64,000 bases of DNA, from contig CAVPOB010000003.1 in assembly GCA_963706835.1 (NCBI GenBank), forward strand, positions 186,001-250,000. Reading direction: 5' to 3'. The notes below the pieces were generated by a model. The model was given only the letters and a program-made list of their open reading frames with translations. It was not told the DNA's origin and ran no database searches. Shown one piece after another: positions 50,676-58,852 of this stretch (the stretch's first letter is position 1; the number at the start of each line of letters is the position of its first letter). This DNA comes from CAVXYG01 sp963706835. GTDB taxonomy: Bacteria > Actinomycetota > Actinomycetes > S36-B12 > GCA-2699445. The position numbers and the translations under genes were made by a program.

Positions 50676-53138
50676 TCAGGCCACGATGTTGACGATCTTC
50701 GGCGCCCGAACGATGACCCTTCGGGGATCGCGCCCGGCCAGCGCCGCCACGACCTCCGGGGCCGCCAAGGCCAGCGCCTCCAAATCAGCCTCGACGATGT
50801 CGGGGGCAACCTGCAGTTTCGCCTTGATCTTGCCCGATATCTGGACCACACACGTGACCTCGTCGCGCACCAGGAGCGCCGGGTCCACAGCCGGCCATCC
50901 TGCCCTGGCGACCGATGGGGCATGCCCCAGGCGATGCCACATGTCTTCGGCCGTATAGGGCGCGCCCAAGACCGACAGCATGACCGCTATCGCCTCCGCT
51001 GCCTCCCGCACGGCGGGATCGGCCGAACCTGCACCGCCGTCGATCGCCTTGCGGGCCGCGTTCACCAGTTCCATGACCTTGGCGACCGCGACGTTGAAGC
51101 GGAAGGTCTCGATGGCCTGTTCGGCCTCGCTGACCATGCGATGCGTCACCTTGCGCAGCGCCGTGTCACCGGTCGCCGGATCGCTGTCAACGGCGCTGGT
51201 CACGTCCGATGCCACCCGCCACGCGCGGGCCAGGAATCGCTTCGATCCGGCGGGCGACACGTCTGCCCAGTCGACGTCGTCCTCCGGCGGCCCGGCGAAG
51301 ACCATCGTGAGGCGGACCGCGTCGACCCCGTGCTCGGCCAACTCATCCGACAGCCGAACCAGGTTGCCGCGGGACTTGCTCATCGCCGAGCCGTCCATCA
51401 CCACCATGCCCTGGTTCAACAGCCGCGTGAACGGCTCGGTGAAGCCGACCAGGCCCATGTCGTGCAGCACCTTGGTGAAGAACCGGGAGTAGAGCAGATG
51501 CAGGATGGCGTGCGTGACGCCCCCGACGTACTGATCCACCGGCATCCACGTTGCCGCCTGCTCCGCGTCGAAGGGCCCGGTGGCCAGGCCTGGATCCAGG
51601 TAGCGCAGGAAGTACCAGGAGGAGTCGACGAAGGTGTCCATAGTGTCCGGGTCCCGCCGCGCCGGGCCGCCGCAGCCCGGGCAGTCCACCGACGCCCATG
51701 CGCTGGCCGCACCTAGCGGAGAGGTTCCCTTCGGCTGCAGGTCCAGGCCTTCCGACGGCGGCAGCGTGACCGGCAGCTGGTCGTCGGGCACGGCGACTTC
51801 GCCGCACTGCTCGCAGTGGATGATCGGGATCGGTGTCCCCCAGTAGCGCTGCCGCGAGATCAGCCAGTCCCGCAGCCGGTAGTTGACCGCTGCCTCGCCG
51901 GTCCCCCGCTCGCGCAGGATGTCGATGATCCGTGCGATGGCCTCGTCCTTGTCGAGTCCGTCCAGCGGACCGGAGTTCACGTGCGGCCCATCATCGGCGG
52001 TGGCCACACCGGTCTGTGCCGGGTCCTCCCCCGCTTCGACGACGACCCGCACCGGCAGGTCGAACGCGCGCGCGAAGTCCAAGTCGCGCTGGTCGTGGGC
52101 CGGCACCGCCATGATCGCCCCGGTGCCGTAGTCGGCCAGGACGTAGTCGGAGGCGTAGATCGGCAGTCGTTGCCCGTTGACGGGATTGATGGCGTGGCGC
52201 TGCAGGAACACGCCTGTCTTGGGGCGCTCGGTGTTCAGCCGGTCGATCTCGCTGATCGCCTTGACCTGCTCGAGGTAGCCGGCGAACTCGGGGATGCCCT
52301 CACCGAGCTCGGCAGCCAGATCCGAATCTGCCGCCACGACGAAGAACGTTGCGCCATACAGAGTGTCCGGGCGCGTCGTGTACACGGTGACCGGCTCGTC
52401 GCGGCCCTCGATGACGAACTGCACATCGGCGCCGGTGGAGCGGCCGATCCAGTTGCGCTGCATCGCCAAGACCTTCTCCGGCCAGCCATCCTCGAGCTGC
52501 TCCATGTCCGCGAGCAGCCGATCGGCGTAGTCGGTGATCTTCAGGTACCACTGCGTGAGCTTCTTCTTGGTGACCGGCGTGTCGGAGCGTTCGCACAGCC
52601 CGCCGACGACCTGCTCGTTGGCCAACACGGTCTGGCAGTCCGGGCACCAGTTGACGTTGCTGTCCTTGCGGTAGGCCAGCCCGCGCTCGAACATGCGCAG
52701 GAACAGCCACTGGTTCCAGCCGTAGTACTCCGGGTCGCACGTCTGCAAGACCCGGTCCCAGTCGAAGGAGCAGGCATAGCGCTGCATCGATGCCTTCTGC
52801 TGCTCGATGTTGGCATAGGTCCACTCCTTGGGATCCACGCCGCGCTTGATCGCCGCGTTCTCTGCCGGCAGCCCGAAGGCGTCCCATCCGATCGGGTGCA
52901 GCACGTTGAAGCCCCGCTGCACCCAGTAGCGCGCGACGACGTCGCCGAGTGCGTACGCCTCCGCGTGCCCCATGTGCAGGTCGCCGGAGGGGTAGGGGAA
53001 CATGTCGAGCACGTACTTCTTGGGACGGCCGTCGTCCGGGTCTCCGGATCGGAACGGCTGCAGCTCCTCCCAGACCGGCAGCCAGCGTTCCTGAATCGCC
53101 TCGACGTCGTACGCGCTTCGCTGCGATGTCTGCGTCAT
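50676..53138 (-). CDS. leuS: leucyl-tRNA synthetase
   Basis: LeuRS charges tRNA-Leu and edits mis-acylated products. The class I HIGH motif is PYPSGDLHMGHAEAYALGD and the KMSKS motif is GSAMSKSRGNLVRLSDELA. The editing insertion (CP1) has TTRPDTLYGATFFVVAADSD. The zinc-type hairpin CPDCQTVL is near the start. The product has 820 residues from ATG 53138. An ATG three codons earlier (53147) is also possible. The frame is intact despite the length. Confidence 0.96.
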   Translation of the reverse strand: MTQTSQRSAYDVEAIQERWLPVWEELQPFRSGDPDDGRPKKYVLDMFPYPSGDLHMGHAEAYALGDVVARYWVQRGFNVLHPIGWDAFGLPAENAAIKRGVDPKEWTYANIEQQKASMQRYACSFDWDRVLQTCDPEYYGWNQWLFLRMFERGLAYRKDSNVNWCPDCQTVLANEQVVGGLCERSDTPVTKKKLTQWYLKITDYADRLLADMEQLEDGWPEKVLAMQRNWIGRSTGADVQFVIEGRDEPVTVYTTRPDTLYGATFFVVAADSDLAAELGEGIPEFAGYLEQVKAISEIDRLNTERPKTGVFLQRHAINPVNGQRLPIYASDYVLADYGTGAIMAVPAHDQRDLDFARAFDLPVRVVVEAGEDPAQTGVATADDGPHVNSGPLDGLDKDEAIARIIDILRERGTGEAAVNYRLRDWLISRQRYWGTPIPIIHCEQCGEVAVPDDQLPVTLPPSEGLDLQPKGTSPLGAASAWASVDCPGCGGPARRDPDTMDTFVDSSWYFLRYLDPGLATGPFDAEQAATWMPVDQYVGGVTHAILHLLYSRFFTKVLHDMGLVGFTEPFTRLLNQGMVVMDGSAMSKSRGNLVRLSDELAEHGVDAVRLTMVFAGPPEDDVDWADVSPAGSKRFLARAWRVASDVTSAVDSDPATGDTALRKVTHRMVSEAEQAIETFRFNVAVAKVMELVNAARKAIDGGAGSADPAVREAAEAIAVMLSVLGAPYTAEDMWHRLGHAPSVARAGWPAVDPALLVRDEVTCVVQISGKIKAKLQVAPDIVEADLEALALAAPEVVAALAGRDPRRVIVRAPKIVNIVA

Positions 53139-53193
53139 GCCCACCATTATCGGGGACGGGCGGACTCCTCTTTCCCCGCGGCTCGGGCAGACG

Positions 53194-53230
53194 TGGAGGA
53201 TTTGCACCCCTTAGAGGTCGATCGCCTCCA
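53194..53230. repeat. imperfect palindromic element, copy B
   Basis: TGGAGGATTTGCACC and GGTCGATCGCCTCCA flank a 7-base centre. The arms match at only 10 of 15 positions, but the layout and outer TGGAGG/CCTCCA arms equal copy A at 54214-54250. It overlaps the last codons and stop of the 53211-54140 gene. Confidence 0.5.
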
Positions 53231-54140
53231 TGCGTAGGGTCCGCTGCAAGTCGACGAAGACCTCATCGGGCTCGTAGCGCAGTTCCCAGTTGGTGACGCG
53301 CAGGAATCGCGCGCCGTCGGGGACGATCACCCGACGCTGCCGCCGCACGTCGTTGAGCTGGCCCTCGGGCGTGAAGTGTCCGATCCCATCGACCTCCACC
53401 AGGACCGGCACCCCGTCTGCGGCACGGAACTCGGCGTCGATGAACCGGATCGCTCCGTGCGCGTCGCGCCGCACCCGTTGCCGAATCGGCTGCGGCAGAC
53501 CCCACGCCCGGCAGTGGTTGCGCAGGTCGAGCTCCCCCAGCGTGGTCACGCCGGAGCGGAACTCCTCCACGATGCCGGCCACGATCGCGGCCCTCGGCCG
53601 CCTGAGTCGAGCCGCAACCGCCCGCTCCATCGCCTCGGCGGTGACGATGCGCTGCTGGAGCGCGCTGACGGCGATGAACATGGCCTCCCGATCGGTGCGC
53701 GCCCAGGACGCCGCATCCACTACTGCCTCGGCAGCGACCACCACGGGCACGACTCCGGGCGCATCCCTCGGATGGGCACGGCGGTGGATGCGCAGCCAGT
53801 TCGGCACGGTGCGTCCCGAGTGCACCGACCCCGGAGGCACAACGACGTCCACCCATCCGCCCGGATCCCCAGACCAGCCCTGTTCTGCGAGGGCCGCGAG
53901 CCCGGACAGCAGTGCGGTGCGCCCGAGTTCGAGGACCCCAGCGACGCGCAGCTGGGGGTGATTCGGTTCCGATGCGATCGCCAGGAATGTGCGCCCTGTC
54001 AGCTGAGCCCAGCTCCCGTCCCGCGCCGCACGGCGCATCGCTCGGGGCGCGAGGCCGATGGACGCGCCCTGCCAGGTGGCGACGACGAGGCGCTGGGAGC
54101 GGAGCATGGCCCTGGCATCGGCATGGAGTCGAGGCGGCAT
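53211..54140 (-). CDS. AbiEi-like N-terminal domain plus PD-(D/E)XK (DUF559-like) endonuclease fold
   Basis: The 309-residue product begins with an AbiEi-antitoxin-like winged-helix region (LVVATWQGASIGLAPRAMRR, WAQLTGRTFLA). It ends with a Vsr/DUF559-like nuclease core: IRFIDAEFRAADGVPVLVEV with Asp and Glu placed as D...ExD, then an Asp-Gly-His-rich turn, Arg-rich helix (QLNDVRRQRRVI) and FLRVTNWELRYEPDEVFVDL. Such orphan proteins are common in actinobacteria and their role is unproven. No toxin partner lies next to it. It occupies the place between octT and leuS. The frame is intact. Confidence 0.72.
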   Translation of the reverse strand: MPPRLHADARAMLRSQRLVVATWQGASIGLAPRAMRRAARDGSWAQLTGRTFLAIASEPNHPQLRVAGVLELGRTALLSGLAALAEQGWSGDPGGWVDVVVPPGSVHSGRTVPNWLRIHRRAHPRDAPGVVPVVVAAEAVVDAASWARTDREAMFIAVSALQQRIVTAEAMERAVAARLRRPRAAIVAGIVEEFRSGVTTLGELDLRNHCRAWGLPQPIRQRVRRDAHGAIRFIDAEFRAADGVPVLVEVDGIGHFTPEGQLNDVRRQRRVIVPDGARFLRVTNWELRYEPDEVFVDLQRTLRMEAIDL

Positions 54141-54213
54141 CGCGCCAGGCTGCCCCCGCGGTGCCGACCTGCCCCAGGTGCACGCCCCGATCTGTGGGCC
54201 GCCGGCTCAGATG

Positions 54214-54250
54214 TGGAGGGAATCGACCTCCAGGGGGTCGAATTCCTCCA
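54214..54250. repeat. imperfect palindromic element, copy A; probable terminator of octT
   Basis: TGGAGGGAATCGACC and GGTCGAATTCCTCCA pair at 13 of 15 positions around a 7-base loop. It starts 13 bases after the octT stop on the minus strand. A related element lies about 1 kb away at 53194-53230, at the end of the next gene. Confidence 0.7.
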
Positions 54251-54262
54251 TGCGTGAGCGGC

Positions 54263-54976
54263 TCAGCGCCGCAGCAGCGCCTCGCCCAACGACGCCCCGA
54301 TCGCCTCGTGCGTCTGCCATCCCCAGTGCATGCCGTCGGGGTTGTTGCGCCCGGCCGCCAGATGCGGTCCCACCAGCGGGTCGAGGTCGATCGCCGCGAC
54401 GCCGCGCTGCTCGCACCAGCGCCGCCCCTGGGTGACGGCCTGCATGTGGTGCCGCTGCGAGGGATAGATCGCCGCGTCGTAGGGCGAAGGCAGCAGCCGC
54501 ACAACTGGGACGTCGGGGCGGTACGCCCTGATCCCGTCCACCATCCGGCCCAGGTAGTGCGACGTCGCCTCGATCGACAACTGCGATAGCCGACCGCCGG
54601 TGCCGCGGATCATGTGCGGCGCGGCGGTGCGGTACAGCGATCGCACCCGCCGTCGCATATGACCCGGCCGGATGTACGGCATCGACTCGCGCAGCCACGT
54701 CGGCACAGCGGCCGGCAACTGGTCCATGTGCCCCAGCGAGAGCACCACGGCGCAGGCGCGCGGCAGGTAGACCCCCCAGGCGACGGGATCCTTGGTCAGC
54801 GCCCACCATCCGTCTCGCGCCGTCCAGCCGGGACGGGCCAACAGGTCCACCGACCACCCCAGCCGCGCCGCCGCGCGGTTGGCGAAGAGTCGGTCGTCGG
54901 TCGGGGGCACCGCGGCGTTGGGCCCGTGGAAGGCCAGCGAGTCGGCGAACAGCAGCAGGTGGCCCACGTCCGCCAT
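54263..54976 (-). CDS. octT: SGNH-fold acyltransferase/hydrolase, OctT-like
   Basis: OctT of mycobacteria transfers octanoyl groups to diglucosylglycerate, a precursor of methylglucose lipopolysaccharides. The 237-residue product has the SGNH-type start LLLFADSLAFHGP with the nucleophile Ser, RPGWTARDGWWALTKDPVAW, AVVLSLGHMDQLP (block III), and the closing Asp-x-x-His in NPDGMHWGWQTHEAIGA. Its place between leuS/degV and rsfS/nadD matches mycobacterial octT, but the phosphatase gene gpgP that follows there is not seen here. It could be a related SGNH enzyme with another acceptor. Confidence 0.75.
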   Translation of the reverse strand: MADVGHLLLFADSLAFHGPNAAVPPTDDRLFANRAAARLGWSVDLLARPGWTARDGWWALTKDPVAWGVYLPRACAVVLSLGHMDQLPAAVPTWLRESMPYIRPGHMRRRVRSLYRTAAPHMIRGTGGRLSQLSIEATSHYLGRMVDGIRAYRPDVPVVRLLPSPYDAAIYPSQRHHMQAVTQGRRWCEQRGVAAIDLDPLVGPHLAAGRNNPDGMHWGWQTHEAIGASLGEALLRR

Positions 54977-55050
54977 TGTGCCGTGCGCTCCGCGGCTACC
55001 CGCAGACGCCGTCTGCCCATCGACACCAGCCCAGCGCAGACCGTCGTTTC

Positions 55051-55081
55051 TTGACAGAGTCCAGAGTTGGGCGACTAGTGT
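55051..55081 (+). promoter_or_regulatory. probable furA-katG promoter, leaderless
   Basis: TTGACA (55051-55056) and TAGTGT (55076-55081) are separated by 19 bases. A start 7-8 bases after the -10 would fall on the GTG at 55089, so furA mRNA would have no leader. furA is transcribed without a leader in Streptomyces and mycobacteria, which supports this reading. A FurA operator would be expected to overlap this site. Confidence 0.65.
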
Positions 55082-55088
55082 GTGGGAC

Positions 55089-55520
55089 GTGCCGCACCCC
55101 GGGGAGACCGCAGACCTCCTGCGCAGCCACGGGCTGCAGGTGACGGCGCAGCGGTTGGCCGTCATGCGCGCGGTCCACCGAAGGCCCCACGGCACCGCCG
55201 ATGACGTCGCCGAATCCGTCCGCCGTGAGATCGGCGCCATCTCGCGCCAGGCGGTCTACGACGCGCTCGGCGCATTGGTGGACAAGGGTCTGCTGCGTCG
55301 GATTCAACCGGCGGGCTCGCCGGCCCGGTACGAGCAGCGCGTCGGGGACAACCACCACCACCTGGTCTGCCGCTCGTGCGGCAGGATGGTCGACGTCGAT
55401 TGCACGATGGGCGCCGCGCCCTGCCTCACCGCGGCCGACGGCTCCGGCTTCGCCGTCGAAGAGGCCGAGATCACGTTCTGGGGCCGCTGTCCCAGCTGTC
55501 AGCAGGCGAGCACCGCCTAG
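55089..55520 (+). CDS. furA: Fur-family repressor FurA
   Basis: FurA is a redox- and metal-sensing repressor of its own gene and of katG. The 143-residue product has a winged helix (HGLQVTAQRLAVMRAVHRRP, ISRQAVYDALGALVDKGLLR), the metal cluster GDNHHHLVCRSCGRMVDVDC and a final CPSCQQ zinc pair. GTG 55089 has no ribosome site and lies at the predicted transcription start. GTG 55080 is an alternative. katG begins 27 bases downstream. Confidence 0.93.
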   Translation: MPHPGETADLLRSHGLQVTAQRLAVMRAVHRRPHGTADDVAESVRREIGAISRQAVYDALGALVDKGLLRRIQPAGSPARYEQRVGDNHHHLVCRSCGRMVDVDCTMGAAPCLTAADGSGFAVEEAEITFWGRCPSCQQASTA

Positions 55521-55547
55521 GATTCGCATCATGAGCGAGGGAGAAGC

Positions 55548-57779
55548 ATGAGCAACGATGAGCACGGCACTACCGTGACCAGCGACGAGCCGTCGGAGGC
55601 GAGGTGCCCGGTGATGCACACCGGCCACCAGGCCGCCGGAGGCACGGCGAACCAGCACTGGTGGCCGGACAACCTCAATCTGCGGATCCTGCGGCAGAAC
55701 GACCCGCGCTCCAATCCGTTGGGCGCCGACTTCGACTACGCCGAGGCCTTCAACAGCCTGGACTTCGAGGCCCTTGCCGCCGACGTCGATGCGCTGATGA
55801 CCGACTCCCAGGACTGGTGGCCGGCCGACTACGGCCACTACGGCCCGCTCTTCATCCGGATGACCTGGCACGCGGCCGGCACGTACCGCATCGCGGACGG
55901 CCGCGGCGGCGGCGGCACCGGTGCTCAGCGGTTCGCTCCCCTCAACAGCTGGCCGGACAACGCCAACCTGGACAAGGCCCGGCGGCTGCTGTGGCCGATC
56001 AAGAAGAAGTACGGCAACAAGATCTCCTGGGCCGACCTGCTGATCTTCGCGGGCAACCGCGCCATCGAGACGATGGGCCTGCCGACCTTCGGGTTCGGCG
56101 GCGGCCGCCCCGACATCTGGGCCCCTGAGGAGGACGTCTACTGGGGCCCGGAGACCGAGTGGCTCGGCGACGAGCGCTACAGCGGCGACCGGGAATTGGC
56201 CAATCCCCTGGGCGCGGTCCAGATGGGGCTGATCTACGTCAACCCCGAGGGCCCCAACGGCAATCCCGACCCGATGGCATCGGCCCGCGACATCCGCGAG
56301 ACGTTCGCGCGGATGGCGATGAACGACGAGGAGACCGTGGCCCTGGTGGCCGGCGGCCACACCTTCGGCAAGATGCACGGCGCCGCCGACGCCGATCGGT
56401 ATGTGGGCCCGGAGCCGGAGGGCGCCCCGATCCAGGAGCAGGGCCTGGGCTGGCTCAGCAGTTACGGGTCGGGCTCGGGCAACGACACCATCACCAGCGG
56501 CCTGGAGGGCGCCTGGACGAACAATCCGATCCAGTGGGACAACGGCTACTTCGAGAACCTGTTCTCCTACGAGTGGGAGTTGGCGAAGAGCCCCGCGGGC
56601 GCCTATCAGTGGAAGCCGAAGAACCCGGAGGCACAGGGCACGGTGCCCTCGGCGGCCGACCCCGAGCTGCGGGAGTCGCCGGTGATGTCCACGGCCGACA
56701 TGGCGATGATCACCGACCCCATCTACCGGGAGATCTCGCGCCGCTTCTACGAGAACCCCGACCAGCTCGCCGATGCGTTCGCCCGCGCCTGGTTCAAGCT
56801 GCTGCACCGCGACATGGGCCCGGTCGCCCGCTACCTGGGGCCGTGGGTGCCGGATGAGCAGCTGGTGTGGCAGGACCCGGTACCGGCGGTCGATCACCCG
56901 TTGATCGACGACGCCGATGCCGACTCGCTGAAGGCGTCGATCCTCGAGGCAGGCCTCTCGGTGTCGCAACTGGTGTCCACCGCCTGGGCGTCGGCTTCCA
57001 CCTACCGCGACACCGACAAGCGCGGTGGCGCGAACGGGGCCCGGATCCGCCTTTCGCCGCAGGCGGAGTGGGACGTCAACGTGACCTCAGGCGTCAGCCG
57101 GGTCGTTGCGGCGCTGGCGCAGATCCAGCAGCAGTTCAACGATGCGCAGACCGACGGCAAGCGCGTCTCGCTGGCCGATCTCATCGTCCTGGGCGGCTGC
57201 GCTGGTGTGGAGGAGGGCGCCCGGCGGGCCGGCCACGAGGTCCGGGTGCCGTTCACGCCCGGTCGCACCGACGCCTCGCAGGAGCAGACCGATGTCAACT
57301 CCTTCGCCCCGCTGGAGCCGGGCGCGGACGGCTTCCGCAACTACGTGCAGAAGGGCAACCGGCTGGCCGCCGAGCACCTGCTGCTCGACAAGGCCTTCAT
57401 GCTGACGCTGTCTGCCCCGGAGATGACGGCTCTGGTCGGCGGACTGCGCGTCCTGGGAGCAAACGCCGACGACAGCGGCCACGGCGTGTTCACCGACCGT
57501 CCCGAGTGCCTGAGCAACGACTTCTTCGTCAACCTGCTGGACATGGGCACGGTCTGGGAGCCGACGTCGGAGACGGCCGAGGAGTTCCGTGGCCGCGACC
57601 GCGCCAGCGGCGAGGAGCGGTGGACCGGCACCCGGGTGGACCTGATCTTCGGCGCGAGCTCGGAGCTGCGGGCACTGGCGGAGGTCTACGCCGCCGACGA
57701 CATGAGCGGCGCGTTCGTCGCCGACTTCGTCGCTGCCTGGGACAAGGTCATGAACCTGGACCGCTTCGACGTGCGGTAG
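55548..57779 (+). CDS. katG: catalase-peroxidase KatG
   Basis: KatG is a bifunctional heme enzyme that removes hydrogen peroxide; in mycobacteria it also activates isoniazid. The 743-residue intact product has the distal triad Arg104, Trp107, His108 in FIRMTWHAAGTYR, the crosslink partners Tyr230 (LIYVNPEGPNG) and Met256, and the proximal His271 in GGHTFGKMHGA. The C-terminal inactive duplicated domain is complete. GAGGGAGA precedes the ATG. It is the second gene of the furA operon, followed by a strong terminator. Confidence 0.98.
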   Translation: MSNDEHGTTVTSDEPSEARCPVMHTGHQAAGGTANQHWWPDNLNLRILRQNDPRSNPLGADFDYAEAFNSLDFEALAADVDALMTDSQDWWPADYGHYGPLFIRMTWHAAGTYRIADGRGGGGTGAQRFAPLNSWPDNANLDKARRLLWPIKKKYGNKISWADLLIFAGNRAIETMGLPTFGFGGGRPDIWAPEEDVYWGPETEWLGDERYSGDRELANPLGAVQMGLIYVNPEGPNGNPDPMASARDIRETFARMAMNDEETVALVAGGHTFGKMHGAADADRYVGPEPEGAPIQEQGLGWLSSYGSGSGNDTITSGLEGAWTNNPIQWDNGYFENLFSYEWELAKSPAGAYQWKPKNPEAQGTVPSAADPELRESPVMSTADMAMITDPIYREISRRFYENPDQLADAFARAWFKLLHRDMGPVARYLGPWVPDEQLVWQDPVPAVDHPLIDDADADSLKASILEAGLSVSQLVSTAWASASTYRDTDKRGGANGARIRLSPQAEWDVNVTSGVSRVVAALAQIQQQFNDAQTDGKRVSLADLIVLGGCAGVEEGARRAGHEVRVPFTPGRTDASQEQTDVNSFAPLEPGADGFRNYVQKGNRLAAEHLLLDKAFMLTLSAPEMTALVGGLRVLGANADDSGHGVFTDRPECLSNDFFVNLLDMGTVWEPTSETAEEFRGRDRASGEERWTGTRVDLIFGASSELRALAEVYAADDMSGAFVADFVAAWDKVMNLDRFDVR

Positions 57780-57813
57780 TCCCGCCAGCGAGGCTCGCTC
57801 GCCAGCGCTGAAC

Positions 57814-57856
57814 AATGCTGCGGCCCCGTCACACCAGGTGGCGGGGCCGCAGCATT
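57814..57856 (+). terminator. katG terminator
   Basis: AATGCTGCGGCCCCG and CGGGGCCGCAGCATT form a perfect 15-bp stem with a 13-base loop, 34 bases after the katG stop. The left arm is preceded by AAC and the right is followed by GCGCGCG, so there is no T-run. The stem is symmetrical and may work in both directions. Confidence 0.88.
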
Positions 57857-58019
57857 GCGCGCGCCCTGCCGGCCACCGCAGCCAGGGGCTCATCGCAAGC
57901 GGGACTGTGTTGGGATCCCGTGTTGGCGGGTGGGGTGAGTTGGCAGCCGGGCGCCTGGGTCACATCCCGGCGCCCAGCCGCTCCTGCGAGGCGCCCCACG
58001 GCCCCGCACTGGCGAGGTC

Positions 58020-58244
58020 TGCACCCGGTTCGGGGGTTTGCACCCGGCGCGGGGGCGGGACGTCCGGTATGCGGGGCATGGCTGCACCCGGTTCGGGGGT
58101 TTGCACCCGGCGCGGGGGCGGAATCGACCGAACTGGGCTCCAGAGCCCCCGCCCCGGGTGCAAACCCCCATGCCGGGTGCACGGTTGCCGCTCGGGAGGC
58201 GCTTTGAGCCCCCACAGGGGGTGCAAACCCCCGATCCGGGTGCA
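58020..58244. repeat. dispersed 37-bp element, locus 3 (two forward, two inverted copies)
   Basis: This is the best-conserved locus. Forward copies start at 58020 and 58083 and are nearly identical; inverted copies lie at about 58145-58182 and 58207-58244. Unit halves are TGCACCCGGTTCGGGGGTT and TGCACCCGGCGCGGGGGCG. The period is 62-63 bp. It sits between katG and the opposing tRNA-Ala/rsfS block. Confidence 0.9.
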
Positions 58245-58363
58245 CAGTCGCGGACTCGCGAGGGGGCACCGCGGTCTGGCCATCGCCGACGACGATGCAT
58301 GACGACTACCGACCCATCACGGGATCGCACCGCCCAGAAGAGCTGTGTTGCACGACCGAAGGG

Positions 58364-58436
58364 TGGAGCTGAGGGGACTCGAACCCCTGACCCCTTGCAT
58401 GCCATGCAAGTGCGCTACCAGCTGCGCCACAGCCCC
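58364..58436 (-). tRNA. tRNA-Ala (GGC)
   Basis: On the minus strand it starts GGGGCTGTGGCGCAGCTGG. The anticodon stem is CTTGC/GCAAG around loop ATGGCAT, giving anticodon GGC. The T arm is AGGGGTTCGAGTCCCCT. The acceptor stem has one G-U pair and the discriminator is A. It lies 38 bases after rsfS, a frequent actinobacterial arrangement. Confidence 0.95.
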
Positions 58437-58474
58437 GAAGGTTCTCCTACTATAGCGACGGCGAGCACCCGTTC

Positions 58475-58852
58475 CTAATCCGTCGGCCCCTCATGCGGCG
58501 ACGCCAGCGGGATGGTTGGACAGTCCTTCCAGAGCCGCTCCAGCGCATAGTGCACCCGCTCTTCCTGGTGCTGGACATGCACGACGATGTCGATGAAATC
58601 CAGCAGTACCCAGCGGCGTTCGCGCTCCCCCTCCCGCCGGACCGGCTTGTACCCGGCCTGGCGCATCAGGCGCTCCACCTCGTCCACGATCGCCGCGATC
58701 TGTGGCTCGTTGCCACCCGAACACAGCACGAAGGCATCGGTGATGACCAATGTCTCGCTGACATCGAGCGCCACGATGTCGGTGGCCTTCTTCTCCGCCG
58801 CCGCGGCAGCGGCGATCTGCACCATTTCAACGGCGCGTTCGGTAGCGGTCAC
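58475..58852 (-). CDS. rsfS: ribosomal silencing factor RsfS
   Basis: RsfS binds L14 and blocks 30S-50S joining during starvation. The 125-residue product has KKATDIVALDVSETLVITDA, FVLCSGGNEPQIAAIVDEVE and RRWVLLDFIDIVVHVQHQEE, all family hallmarks. The ATG overlaps the stop of the LCP gene by four bases. The order nadD-LCP-rsfS-tRNA is conserved. Confidence 0.96.
   Translation of the reverse strand: MTATERAVEMVQIAAAAAAEKKATDIVALDVSETLVITDAFVLCSGGNEPQIAAIVDEVERLMRQAGYKPVRREGERERRWVLLDFIDIVVHVQHQEERVHYALERLWKDCPTIPLASPHEGPTD

Larger units (their letters stand above)
57780..58363. other. 584-bp convergent gap: terminator plus repeat locus 3
   Basis: Between katG and the opposing tRNA-Ala lie the katG terminator (57814-57856) and the four-copy 37-bp repeat (58020-58244). 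The rest (57857-58019 and 58245-58363) shows no gene, RNA or further repeat that I can support. Confidence 0.6.

Noticed and set aside
58020..58244. CRISPR-like spacing of the 37-bp repeat (units about 62 bp apart)
   Set aside because: Only two copies share an orientation, then the order inverts. The intervening sequence is not spacer-like, and no cas genes are near.
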